Positions 1 through 7,724 are shown, counted from the stretch's first letter. The stretch is 36,278 bases of DNA from Gemmatimonadaceae bacterium (GCA_013817305.1 JACDCY010000016.1:1-36278); one strand, 5' to 3'. Notes: a model not told the origin generated them from the sequence alone. Numbers and translations: made by a program.

Positions 1-2
1 AT

Positions 3-281
3 ATCCGGCGCAGCCATCTCAGTTACGATGAGGACGACCAGCCGTCTTCATTCGTACAGCCCGACGAGGAGATGGACCGCAGCGAGTTGCGCGGAGATCT
101 CGAGGGCGCGCTGGCTACGCTAGCGCCATCGCTCAGAGAAGCGTTCGTGATGAAGCACGTCGAGGGAAGATCGTACGAAGAGATGGCTGTGCTGCTCGAG
201 ACGACAGTCGGCGCGTTGAAGATGCGGGTGCACCGCGCGCGGGAAGCGCTGCAAGCTTTACTGGAAGGAAAATACGCTTGA
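3..281 (+). CDS. ECF-type RNA polymerase sigma factor, C-terminal part (5' end outside window)
   Basis: The frame is open from the first bases of the window to the TGA at 279-281, so only the end of the gene is present. The visible protein carries a sigma-70 region 4 helix-turn-helix: LREAFVMKHVEGRSYEEMA is the usual entry into region 4.1/4.2, and VGALKMRVHRAREAL is the recognition helix that contacts the -35 element. In ECF sigma factors this domain sits at the extreme C-terminus, which fits. An acidic, serine-rich linker (DEDDQPSSF) precedes it, as expected between regions 2 and 4. The small gene at 298 follows after 16 nt and is probably co-transcribed. The target regulon and the inducing signal cannot be read from this fragment. 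Confidence 0.85.
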   Translation: MRRSHLSYDEDDQPSSFVQPDEEMDRSELRGDLEGALATLAPSLREAFVMKHVEGRSYEEMAVLLETTVGALKMRVHRAREALQALLEGKYA

Positions 282-297
282 CTGGAGACGGTGAGGG

Positions 298-498
298 ATG
301 AGCCCAATGGATGACAAGAAGAAAAACCACAAATTGGAAGACACGAGCACGTCGCCGATCTGGGACAAGATCAATGACGAAGCTGAGATGCTGCGGAGCC
401 GGACGACGCCGGTGTACATGAAGCAGCGGATCATGGACGCGCTCCCGGAGGCGCCTGAGCCGTCGAAGCCCTGGTACAAGAGGGTGCTCGATAAGTAA
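298..498 (+). CDS. Small hydrophilic protein downstream of sigma factor (possible anti-sigma remnant)
   Basis: This is a 66-residue, highly charged protein starting MSPMDDKKKNHK, with no membrane segment and no zinc-finger Cys/His set. ATG 298 has a purine-rich GGAGACGGTGAGGG upstream; ATG 307 is an alternative start. Its place 16 nt after an ECF sigma gene suggests a regulator of that sigma factor. The end, a proline-rich stretch then KPWYKRVLDK, resembles the cytoplasmic part of membrane anti-sigma factors just before their transmembrane helix. The stop codon lies only 12 nt before a palindromic repeat (511-695). The gene may therefore be an anti-sigma factor cut short by that repeat, or simply a small protein of unknown role. 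No family is recognised with confidence. Confidence 0.55.
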   Translation: MSPMDDKKKNHKLEDTSTSPIWDKINDEAEMLRSRTTPVYMKQRIMDALPEAPEPSKPWYKRVLDK

Positions 499-510
499 GC
501 GCGAAGGCCG

Positions 511-695
511 TAACTGCCATATAGAACTGCCAAGCTGGTAGCTGCCAGCAGGAAGCTGCGAGCGGCGAGCGACCGCAACTGACAACTCGCAATTGGCAAT
601 TGGCAACTGGCAAACTGAATGACTGCTGGTGCCAAGCCCGTAGCTTTTAGCTTGCAGCTGGCAGCTACCAGCTTGGCAGTTCTAAGTGGCAGTTA
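511..695. repeat. Long palindromic repeat element, copy 1
   Basis: The outer arms are 511-549 and 657-695. They are reverse complements over 39 nt with 2 mismatches by hand count. The loop holds six degenerate heptamers of the type AAYTNRC at 577-618. A second copy in the same orientation lies at 1839-2005; the left arms of the two copies differ at 1 of 39 positions. The pair brackets the radical SAM gene at 682-1800, whose stop codon (682-684) lies inside this copy's right arm. Size and structure resemble a MITE or REP/BIME-like element. No terminal target duplication was identified and no transposase is present in the window. Confidence 0.85.
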
Positions 696-1800
696 GCAGT
701 TCAAGCTGCGGCATATCCGCTCCCATGGTCCCGGGGGGCCTCGCGTCCCTTTCCTCGTCGTCCCGAATGCGCGACGTCCCTCTTACCCCGTACCTCGCGC
801 ACGTCCTCTCGAAGAAACTCGCCAGTCCCGCGCGATACTTCTCGCCAGCCTGGTGTTCACCTGGTCCGTACGTCCTCCGGTAACTGCGCGCGAGGTGCGG
901 AAATTCGCTCTCGATGAACGGCAGATACCGCTGCTTGGCTGAATTCCGCAGCCGCAGCGCGCACGCTCCGACGTAAGTCGCACCCGCTTCGGCTACGCGC
1001 TTGACCAGCGCGTCGAGATCGGCCGGATTGTCAGTGATCCCCGGCAACACCGGCATGCAGTTGATCCCGGCTTCAATCCCCGCAGCGCGCAGCCGCGCGA
1101 GCGCGCGCACGCGTGATTCGGGAGTGGGGGAGCGCGGCTCCAAGCGGCGCGCGAGCTCGCGGTCGAGCGTGATCAGCGAGATGTGCACCGACAGCTCCGA
1201 ATGCCGCGAGATCCGCGTCAGCAGATCGATGTCCCGCGTGATCAACGGGCTCTTGGTGATGATCGCTATCCTGAGCCCGGGGTGCATCGCCAGAACTTCC
1301 AGCACGCCGCGCGTCACCCGGAAGCGGCGCTCGGCGGGCTGGTACGGATCCGTCGCGCTCCCGATGAGAAGGGTCGCGCCGTTGACGAGCTGCTTGTGCT
1401 TGTCGCTCCCGTGCCGGAGCGCGCGGCTCAGAAGCTCGGGCGCGTTCGTCTTCACGAAGATGTTGCGCTCGAAGGCGAGCCACGCCGGCATCTGCTCGTA
1501 CCTCACGGCGAGGGGATCCTCCATACGCCGCGCATCGGACGCGCGCTCCATCACGTACCTGTGCGCGTAGCGGGCGTAGCAGTACGTGCAGCCGAAGGCG
1601 CAGCCGGTGTACGGATTGAGCGACCAGAAATCCATCCCGGTCGTTTCCGGCCCATTCAGAACGTTTCGCGCGGGCGCTGCGTAGTAACTAATGTCCTTCT
1701 GCTCCTCTAAGAGCGGGAGGAGCCTGGACTTCCTGTCGTACTCCGCTCCAAAGAGCCCAGCCTGGACGGGGACGGCAGGGTTACGCTTTGCCTTTCGCAC
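682..1800 (-). CDS. Radical SAM protein, Rv2578c/SplB-like
   Basis: Radical SAM enzymes use a [4Fe-4S] cluster to cleave S-adenosylmethionine; this subgroup is related to spore photoproduct lyase but its substrate is unknown. The cluster motif is TGCAFGCTYCYARY, a CxxxCxxC pattern at about residues 67, 71 and 74 from the start chosen here. It is followed by AdoMet-barrel segments (LLIGSATDPYQPAE, IAIITKSPLITRD, SVHISLITLD, GINCMPVLPGITD) in the usual order. The frame stays open to an ATG at 1944, but the extra 48 residues are mostly translated palindromic repeat (copy 2), so the GTG at 1800 just inside the repeat-free sequence is preferred. No strong ribosome-binding site decides this. The last seven residues and the TAG are supplied by repeat copy 1, so both ends of the reading frame abut repeats. 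Confidence 0.85.
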   Translation of the reverse strand: MRKAKRNPAVPVQAGLFGAEYDRKSRLLPLLEEQKDISYYAAPARNVLNGPETTGMDFWSLNPYTGCAFGCTYCYARYAHRYVMERASDARRMEDPLAVRYEQMPAWLAFERNIFVKTNAPELLSRALRHGSDKHKQLVNGATLLIGSATDPYQPAERRFRVTRGVLEVLAMHPGLRIAIITKSPLITRDIDLLTRISRHSELSVHISLITLDRELARRLEPRSPTPESRVRALARLRAAGIEAGINCMPVLPGITDNPADLDALVKRVAEAGATYVGACALRLRNSAKQRYLPFIESEFPHLARSYRRTYGPGEHQAGEKYRAGLASFFERTCARYGVRGTSRIRDDEERDARPPGTMGADMPQLELLTAT

Positions 1801-1838
1801 CCAATCATGGTACCGAAGGAACACCGAAAGCACAAGGA

Positions 1839-2005
1839 TAACTGCCACATAGAACTGCCAAGCTGGTAGCTGCCAGCTACAAGCTGCGAGCCTCGAGCAA
1901 CCGACCGCAACGGATAACAGGGAACTGAATAACGGCAGTACCAAAGCCCGTAGCTTGTAGCTTGTAGCTGGTCGCTACCAGCTTGGCCGTTCTCAGTGGC
2001 AGTTT
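1839..2005. repeat. Long palindromic repeat element, copy 2
   Basis: The arms 1839-1885 and 1959-2005 are reverse complements over 47 nt with 6 mismatches by hand count. The element is in the same orientation as copy 1 (511-695). The outer arms and flanking loop words are shared (for example GACCGCAAC and CAAAGCCCGTAGCTT, degenerate in copy 1), but the heptamer expansion seen in the loop of copy 1 is absent. It lies between the radical SAM gene and the pterin dehydratase gene that starts at 2025, so it must contain or adjoin the promoters of both. Transcribed from either side it would form a very stable hairpin. Confidence 0.85.
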
Positions 2006-2024
2006 TCACTATCTTCGAGCCCAT

Positions 2025-2312
2025 ATGCCTGACCTACTGTCGGATATCGCGATCCACCGCGGGCTAGCCAGCCTTCCGGGCTGGTCCAGGAAGGGGGACA
2101 CGATCACGAAGACGTACCAGTTCAAGACCTTCCCTGCGGCTATCTCGTTTGTTGATCGCGTCGCGGAGGCCGCCGAGACCGCGGATCATCACCCCGACAT
2201 CGACATCCGGTATACGAAGGTGATGTGCACGCTGAGCACGCACGACGCGGGCGGGGTCACGCAGAACGATCTCGAGTTGGCGGCGGAGATCGATTTCGCG
2301 GAGCAGCGGTAG
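2025..2312 (+). CDS. Pterin-4a-carbinolamine dehydratase
   Basis: The product is a 95-residue protein of the PCD/DCoH family, which dehydrates 4a-hydroxy-tetrahydropterin during cofactor recycling and is a small cytoplasmic enzyme of normal length here. The family signature is clear: ADHHPDIDI holds the catalytic HHP, and CTLSTHDAGGVTQND is the conserved THDxGG(L/V)T segment near the end. The ATG at 2025 is chosen because the in-frame ATG at 1983 lies within the palindromic repeat and would add only repeat-derived residues. No phenylalanine hydroxylase gene is nearby, so the pterin substrate is not defined by context. The protein may serve molybdopterin or other pterin metabolism, as proposed for stand-alone PCDs. 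Confidence 0.9.
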   Translation: MPDLLSDIAIHRGLASLPGWSRKGDTITKTYQFKTFPAAISFVDRVAEAAETADHHPDIDIRYTKVMCTLSTHDAGGVTQNDLELAAEIDFAEQR

Positions 2313-2403
2313 CGGTTTCTGGATTGAGGCTTCCAGTTCCCGCGGCTCCTGGATCGGGCCCCGCGAACCACAATCCGCAAACCACAAACCGTATATTTGA
2401 AGA

Positions 2404-3345
2404 GTGAAGAGCATACGCTCGCCCCGGACGTCATTGAATCGCTTCATCGACGAGGTCGGCCCCGTCGACCAGGTCGGCATCGACGAGCGCGTGGCCAAGT
2501 TCGCGACGCGGAGCATCAAGAAGGGCTCGAAGCTGTGGGGTCTGCGGACCGCAGTGTCGATGGTCGACCTCACGACCCTGGAAGGGAAGGACACCCCCGG
2601 AAAGATCGCGTCGCTCTGCCAGAAGGCGCGGGCGCCGAGCGCGGATCCCGAAGTCCCGTCGGTCGCGGCGGTGTGCATTTACCCGTTTCTGGTCAAGCAC
2701 GCGCGCAAGCTGCTGGCCGACACGTCGATCAAAGTTGCGTCGGTCGCGACCTCGTTTCCGTCGGGCCAGAGCTCGCTCAAGCTGCGGCTGCAGGAAGTGC
2801 GGCAGGCAGTTTCGGACGGCGCGGACGAAGTGGACATGGTCATCAATCGCGGGCTCTTTCTCTCCGGCGAGCTCGACGCGGTGCAGGAAGAGATCGCGGC
2901 GGTCGTGGAAGCATGCGGCGAGTCCACGCTCAAGGTGATCCTCGAGGTGAGCGAGCTCGAGACGTACGACAACATCCGCGCGGCGTCGATGCTGGCGATG
3001 CGCGTGCTGCGCCCCGACGACTTCATCAAGACGAGCACGGGAAAAGCCTCCGGAAGCGCGACGCTCGCCAACACGCAGGTCATGCTCGAGGCAATCCGTG
3101 ATTTCTATCTCGCGACGAGCATACCCATCGGGATGAAGCCCGCCGGCGGGATTCGCACTTCCAAGCAGGCGCTGCACTACCTCGTCGCGGTCAAGGAGAC
3201 GCTGGGCGACGCGTGGCTCAACAACACGCGTTACCGGTTCGGCGCGAGCGCGCTGCTGAACGATCTCCTGCGGCAGATCGAGAAACAGAAGACCGGCGCA
3301 TACCAGGCGCCGTATTACTTCTCCGAAGCGAGCGGGAGCTACTGA
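2404..3345 (+). CDS. deoC: Deoxyribose-phosphate aldolase
   Basis: DeoC cleaves 2-deoxyribose-5-phosphate to glyceraldehyde-3-phosphate and acetaldehyde, the last step of deoxynucleoside catabolism. The class I aldolase residues are all visible: Asp144 in DEVDMV, the Schiff-base Lys209 in DFIKTSTGK, Lys245 in MKPAGGIRT, and a C-terminal Tyr313 in SGSY, matching Tyr259 of the E. coli enzyme. At 313 residues it carries about 40 extra N-terminal residues compared with the 259-residue E. coli protein. The start is a GTG six bases after TATATT. The stop overlaps the aldehyde dehydrogenase start at 3345 (TGATG), so translation is probably coupled. The operon pairs acetaldehyde production with its oxidation. 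Confidence 0.95.
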   Translation: MKSIRSPRTSLNRFIDEVGPVDQVGIDERVAKFATRSIKKGSKLWGLRTAVSMVDLTTLEGKDTPGKIASLCQKARAPSADPEVPSVAAVCIYPFLVKHARKLLADTSIKVASVATSFPSGQSSLKLRLQEVRQAVSDGADEVDMVINRGLFLSGELDAVQEEIAAVVEACGESTLKVILEVSELETYDNIRAASMLAMRVLRPDDFIKTSTGKASGSATLANTQVMLEAIRDFYLATSIPIGMKPAGGIRTSKQALHYLVAVKETLGDAWLNNTRYRFGASALLNDLLRQIEKQKTGAYQAPYYFSEASGSY

Positions 3346-4862
3346 TGAGTCTTACGAAGACCGCGCCGAAAGCGCGCAAGAAGACGCAGGCCGCCGCGGC
3401 GGCGCGCGCGCCCGAGTTGATCTTCGGCGACCTGTGGGAGTTCGATCCCGCGCCCGAGAGCGCGGATCCGAAGATCAAGCCGCAGTACGAGCTGTTCATC
3501 GGTGGGAAGTTCGTCGCCCCCGGGAGCGGCAAGTATTTCGACTCGATCAATCCGGCAACGGAGAAGAAGCTCGCGCGCATCGCCGTCGCTAGCGCGGACG
3601 ACGTGGACCGCGCGTACAAGGCCGCGCAGAACGCGTTCGACGCGACGTGGGGCAAGATGCCGGGGAAGGAGCGGGGCAAGTACGTGTACCGCATCGCGCG
3701 GCTCATCCAGGATCGCGCGCGAGAGTTCGCCGTCGCTGAGACGATGGACGGCGGGAAGCCGATCAAGGAATCGCGCGACTTCGACGTGCCGATGGCTGCC
3801 GCGCACTTTTTCTACCACGCCGGCTGGGCCGACAAGATCCAATACGCGATCCCCGGCTGCCCGACCGAGCCACTCGGCGTGGTGGGGCAGGTGATTCCGT
3901 GGAACTTCCCGCTGCTGATGCTGGCGTGGAAGATCGCCCCCGCGATCTCGACGGGAAATTGCGTGGTGCTCAAGCCCGCCGAAACGACATCGGTCAGCGC
4001 GATGAAGTTCGCCGAGCTGCTGCAGGAAGCCGATCTCCCGCCGGGCGTGGTGAACTTCGTGACGGGCGCGGGCGAGACGGGAGCCGCGGTGATGGCGCAC
4101 CCGATCGCGGCCAAGGTCGCATTCACCGGATCGACCGACGTCGGCAAGCTGATCATGCGCTCGCTCGCCGGCACCGACAAGAAGATGACGATGGAGCTGG
4201 GCGGCAAAGCGGCGAACATCGTGTTCGACGACGCGCCGCTCGACCAGGCCGTAGAGGGAGTCGTCAACGGAATCTTTTTCAACCAGGGGCACGTGTGCTG
4301 CGCGGGCAGCCGGCTGCTGGTGCAGGAGTCGATCGCGGACGAGTTCGTGGAGAAGCTCAAGCGTCGCATCTCCGTGTTGCGTGTCGGGGATCCGATGGAC
4401 AAGAACACGGACATCGGCGCGATCAATTCGCGCGCGCAGCTCGAGAAGATCGAGGAGCTGGTGCAGTCGGGTGTGGACCAGGGCGCCAAAATGTTCCAGC
4501 CTTCGTGCAGGCTTCCCGGCTCCGGCTTCTTCTACCGTCCCACGATTTTCACCGGCGTGACGCAGAGCCACCGCATCGCGTGCGAGGAGATTTTCGGCCC
4601 CGTGCTCAGCGTGCTCACATTCCGCACCCTGGACGAAGCCGTGGAGAAGGCCAACAACACGGCGTACGGTCTGTCCGCGGGCGTGTGGACCGACAAGGGT
4701 TCGCGCATTCTGAAGATGAGCACGGAGCTGAAAGCTGGCGTAGTGTGGGCGAACACCTTCAACAAGTTCGATCCCAGCTCGCCGTTCGGCGGCTACAAGG
4801 AGAGCGGCTTCGGCAGGGAAGGCGGGCGCCAAGGGCTGCTCGACTACGTGAGGCTCGTCTGA
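3345..4862 (+). CDS. NAD(P)-dependent aldehyde dehydrogenase
   Basis: This is a complete 505-residue ALDH. In order it shows an N-terminal basic/alanine-rich leader of about 25 residues, the cofactor domain with PWNFP (Asn187) and VAFTGSTDVGK, the general-base Glu284 in MELGGK, the catalytic Cys318 in NQGHVCCAGSR, EEIFGPVLSV and the C-terminal SPFGGYKESGFGREGG. Its likely substrate is the acetaldehyde released by DeoC encoded just upstream, but that is inferred from context. Start and stop both overlap neighbours (TGATG at 3343-3347 and at 4860-4864), giving a tightly coupled three-gene unit. The ATG 3345 is preferred to upstream in-frame codons, which lie inside deoC. Confidence 0.95.
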   Translation: MSLTKTAPKARKKTQAAAAARAPELIFGDLWEFDPAPESADPKIKPQYELFIGGKFVAPGSGKYFDSINPATEKKLARIAVASADDVDRAYKAAQNAFDATWGKMPGKERGKYVYRIARLIQDRAREFAVAETMDGGKPIKESRDFDVPMAAAHFFYHAGWADKIQYAIPGCPTEPLGVVGQVIPWNFPLLMLAWKIAPAISTGNCVVLKPAETTSVSAMKFAELLQEADLPPGVVNFVTGAGETGAAVMAHPIAAKVAFTGSTDVGKLIMRSLAGTDKKMTMELGGKAANIVFDDAPLDQAVEGVVNGIFFNQGHVCCAGSRLLVQESIADEFVEKLKRRISVLRVGDPMDKNTDIGAINSRAQLEKIEELVQSGVDQGAKMFQPSCRLPGSGFFYRPTIFTGVTQSHRIACEEIFGPVLSVLTFRTLDEAVEKANNTAYGLSAGVWTDKGSRILKMSTELKAGVVWANTFNKFDPSSPFGGYKESGFGREGGRQGLLDYVRLV

Positions 4863-5809
4863 TGCCAAGCGACAATCGGAAGTCCGGAAACGGCTCGCAC
4901 TCTCCAGGGCGCAGCGCGCAGCACGCAGCGCGCAGCGCCGGTCCCCGTGTTCCTGTAGCAAAAACACCCAAGGTTTACGTCGGCGGTGAGTTCATCAGAT
5001 CCGAATCCGGCCGAACCTACCCTATAAAAGGCGACGACGGCGCATTCTTCGCGAACATCCCGCTGTGCACCCGCAAAGATCTTCGCAACGCTGTCGAAGC
5101 TGCCGCGAAAGCCGGAAGCTCGTGGGCCAAGCGCACGCCGTACAACCGCGCGCAGATCGTGTACCGCCTCGCCGAGATGCTCGAGTCACGCAGCGACGAA
5201 ATGGCGGCCGCGATCGCGAGTCCTGGCGGATCGTCTCTCGACGACGCGCGCGACGAAGTCTCGGCGGCCGTGGACCGGCTGATCTACTACGCCGGCTGGG
5301 CCGACAAATTCGAGCAGGTGCTCGGCAACACCAATCCCGTGTCAGGCCCGTTCTTCAACTTCACTGTCGTCGAGCCCGTTGGAATCGTCGGCGTGATCGT
5401 GGATGATTCGTCACCGCTGCTCGCGCTGATCTCTCAGGTCCTGCCCGTGATAGTGAGCGGCAATGCAGTCGTCGTGCTCGCGTCGGAGCGGCATCCGTAT
5501 CCCGCGATCGTGCTGGGCGAGATGCTCGCGACGTCCGATCTGCCCGGCGGTGTCGTGAACATCCTCACGGGCCAGCGCAAAGAGCTGGTTTCGACGTTCG
5601 CGACCCACACGCACATTCGCGGGCTCGACGCCGTCGTTCCCGCTGCGGACAAGAAGGAGCTCGCGCTTGGCGCCGCCGACAGCGTGAAGCGGCTGCGCGC
5701 GCGCTCATCGGAAAAGGACATCGACTGGTTCGATGAGTCGGCGCAGAGCGTGTACGAGATTCGCAACTTCATCGAGTTCAAGACGACCTGGCATCCCATC
5801 GGGGCGTAG
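4862..5809 (+). CDS. Truncated, catalytically dead ALDH-like protein
   Basis: This 315-residue protein aligns with the N-terminal cofactor-binding half of ALDHs (VYVGGEFIRSESGRTYPI, YYAGWADKFEQVLGN, EPVGIVGVIVDD, LPGGVVNILTG) but stops before the catalytic domain. The substrate-binding Asn motif PWNFP is replaced by DDSSP at 181-185, there is no ELGGK Glu and no catalytic Cys. The end is an unrelated tail reaching HPIGA. Residues 8-33 are a low-complexity SGNGSHSPGRSAQ-type insertion. The gene starts in a TGATG overlap with the active ALDH, so the two are probably made in equal amounts and assemble together. ALDH16-family proteins combine an active and a dead ALDH domain in one chain; this looks like a split version. 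A non-catalytic partner role is inferred. Confidence 0.85.
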   Translation: MPSDNRKSGNGSHSPGRSAQHAARSAGPRVPVAKTPKVYVGGEFIRSESGRTYPIKGDDGAFFANIPLCTRKDLRNAVEAAAKAGSSWAKRTPYNRAQIVYRLAEMLESRSDEMAAAIASPGGSSLDDARDEVSAAVDRLIYYAGWADKFEQVLGNTNPVSGPFFNFTVVEPVGIVGVIVDDSSPLLALISQVLPVIVSGNAVVVLASERHPYPAIVLGEMLATSDLPGGVVNILTGQRKELVSTFATHTHIRGLDAVVPAADKKELALGAADSVKRLRARSSEKDIDWFDESAQSVYEIRNFIEFKTTWHPIGA

Positions 5810-5915
5810 CGCCAACCGGGAACGCTCATGGCGAAGCCGCGTAAGGTGAGATCAATCCGGCCGAACCTATGGCGTTGAAGCTACCGGCCCCGCCCGTCAT
5901 CTACATTGACTCTTG

Positions 5916-7724
5916 ATGCCGCAGCTTCGTGATCTGCTTGAGCGGGAACTTGGATCGGTGTATGCGGTCCACCGCGAACTTCCGGGCGGCGGCATGGCGC
6001 GGATCTTCCTCGCGGAGGAGCGTCGCCTGGGCCGGAAGGTGGTGCTCAAAGTACTCGCGCCAGACTTGGCTGAGGGAATCTCAGCGGAGAGATTCGCTCG
6101 CGAGATAGAAGTCGCGGCCCGCCTTCAGCAGGCGAATATCGTCCCCGTGCTGACCACCGGGCAGATAGGCGCCGCGCCCTACTATACGATGCCGTTCATT
6201 GCCGGGCAGTCGCTTCGGGAAGTGATCAGTGGCGGCACAGTGCCACTGGCGCTGGCGATCTCTATCCTGCGCGACGTCATGCGCGCGCTCGCGTACGCGC
6301 ACGCCGAAGGAATCGTTCATCGGGACGTCAAGCCGGAGAATGTGCTTCTCTCCGGAGACACGGCGGTGGTCACCGACTTTGGCATTGCCAAAGCTTTGGC
6401 TGCCGCGCGCATCCCGGTACCGGCGCCCGGGCTCACGCAGCTTGGGACGGCCTTGGGAACGCCCGCATACATGGCGCCGGAGCAAGCGTCGGCGGACGAG
6501 ATCGATCACCGCGCGGATATCTACTCGTGGGGAGTAGTCGGATACGAACTGTTGAGCGGCGCACATCCGTTCGGATCCAAAACCTCGGCACAGGCGTATT
6601 TCGCGGCTCATCTGGTCGAGACTCCGACGCCGCTCCTGGAGCGTTGCGCCGAGTGCCCGGGCTCGCTCGTGCAGCTGATCATGCAGTGCCTGGAGAAGAA
6701 TCCCGCCAACCGGCCGCGCAGCGCCCGCGATGTGTTGGCGAGTATGGACGCGGTCACGACTCCCGATCGCGCAGGGCAACTCACACCGGTGGTTCCCAAG
6801 CACGAGGTTGCGACACGCAGCTTCAAGCTGACCGACGCGGTATGCCGGCGGATCGATCGCACGCTCCTGGATCCGCGGATCATCGGCGGAGAGATGCAGT
6901 GGCTCGACAACCGCGTGGCCTCCGACACGCTTGTGATCTGTTTCCATGGTACCGGGCTGGACGGCGGAATTTTCCGCGAGGTTCTGGAGCGAGTTCGTCA
7001 CAGGGTGGTAGCGCCGACGTTCTTCGGCTTTGAGCCAGAGGAAAACCGCCGGATGCCGCTCACGCTCGAAGCTCACATTGCGTTGCTTCGCGAGTTCATC
7101 AAAGAAGTGGTGGGAGAGGCGCGCCCGGCGCGGACGATCATGCTTGGCTTTTCGTCCGGGGGAGATGTGATGATGCGCTTGCTCGCCGATCCGGCGAGTG
7201 ACGGACTTCCCTGTGATGCTGCCATCGGTTTGGGGACGAACCTGGGATTGGGCACCTGTTGGATCACCAGCCGGCTGGCGCGGGTCCAGGCGGGCCACGA
7301 AAGCGGTCTCCTCGAAGATTTAGAGAGGGTCGCCAGAACATCAACGAGCATTTACGAGTGGCTGAACGTGCATGAGTATCTCGTTCGCGTGCTTCGCAAA
7401 TTCCAGCGAGACATGGAGCCACTTAGAATCGTGTCTAGCGGATTCGTGCGGCCATTCGAGGAGCGTGACACGGATGTGTTCCCGGAGTGGTATCGAGCCG
7501 TCACCGCCCGGGTCCCCGTGGTAATCAGCGTAAACGAGGACGAGCCGATATGTCGAGCGCTGCTGCAGGAGTTTCGACTGCGCAATCTCGACAGCGGGAT
7601 ACTGGGTGACGGGTACCGGGAGGATTCTCTCGTGCTGGAGCCGGACGCGGATCACTTTGGTCTTCTGACGCTGGCGCGGGTCGAGCGGTATCTGGCGCGG
7701 GCGATCGCGCGTCTCGAGGAATGA
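5916..7724 (+). CDS. Ser/Thr protein kinase fused to an alpha/beta hydrolase domain
   Basis: The 602-residue protein has two domains. Residues about 10-280 form a Hanks-type kinase: a modified glycine loop PGGGMARIF (23-31), VLK Lys45, HRDVKPEN with Asp137, DFG at 154, APE at 187-189 and DIYSWGVVGYELLSG. Residues about 335-602 read as an alpha/beta hydrolase: HGTG oxyanion segment (344-347), nucleophile elbow GFSSG with Ser413, and a candidate acid/His pair near DADHFG (His580). No transmembrane helix or PASTA repeat is present, so the protein should be cytosolic, unlike the common membrane kinases of this type. ATG 5916 is used; TTG 5913 is one codon upstream. TACATT sits 8 nt before the ATG and no Shine-Dalgarno is seen. 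Substrates of either domain are unknown. Confidence 0.9.
   Translation: MPQLRDLLERELGSVYAVHRELPGGGMARIFLAEERRLGRKVVLKVLAPDLAEGISAERFAREIEVAARLQQANIVPVLTTGQIGAAPYYTMPFIAGQSLREVISGGTVPLALAISILRDVMRALAYAHAEGIVHRDVKPENVLLSGDTAVVTDFGIAKALAAARIPVPAPGLTQLGTALGTPAYMAPEQASADEIDHRADIYSWGVVGYELLSGAHPFGSKTSAQAYFAAHLVETPTPLLERCAECPGSLVQLIMQCLEKNPANRPRSARDVLASMDAVTTPDRAGQLTPVVPKHEVATRSFKLTDAVCRRIDRTLLDPRIIGGEMQWLDNRVASDTLVICFHGTGLDGGIFREVLERVRHRVVAPTFFGFEPEENRRMPLTLEAHIALLREFIKEVVGEARPARTIMLGFSSGGDVMMRLLADPASDGLPCDAAIGLGTNLGLGTCWITSRLARVQAGHESGLLEDLERVARTSTSIYEWLNVHEYLVRVLRKFQRDMEPLRIVSSGFVRPFEERDTDVFPEWYRAVTARVPVVISVNEDEPICRALLQEFRLRNLDSGILGDGYREDSLVLEPDADHFGLLTLARVERYLARAIARLEE

Noticed and set aside
577-618. 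CRISPR-like array
   Set aside because: Units are 7 nt with no spacers; it is the loop of a palindromic element. No cas genes or regular repeat-spacer arrays exist in the window.
1801-1944. N-terminal membrane anchor of the radical SAM protein (hydrophobic residues in the longest frame)
   Set aside because: The hydrophobic stretch is translated palindromic repeat and its flank; the same peptide pattern appears in a meaningless frame over repeat copy 1.
3339-4967. A 542-codon open frame on the minus strand across the aldehyde dehydrogenase gene
   Set aside because: It is antisense to a clear ALDH with all catalytic motifs, has arginine/histidine/leucine-biased composition typical of high-GC shadow frames, and no recognisable domain.
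4997-5878. A 15-nt word ATCCGGCCGAACCTA repeated in the second ALDH gene and in the gap before the kinase gene
   Set aside because: One short repeat of this length in 36 kb can arise by chance and no arms or spacing suggest a functional site.
6081-7298. A 405-codon minus-strand frame across the kinase-hydrolase gene
   Set aside because: Its composition is that of a shadow frame; the plus strand carries complete kinase and hydrolase motifs.
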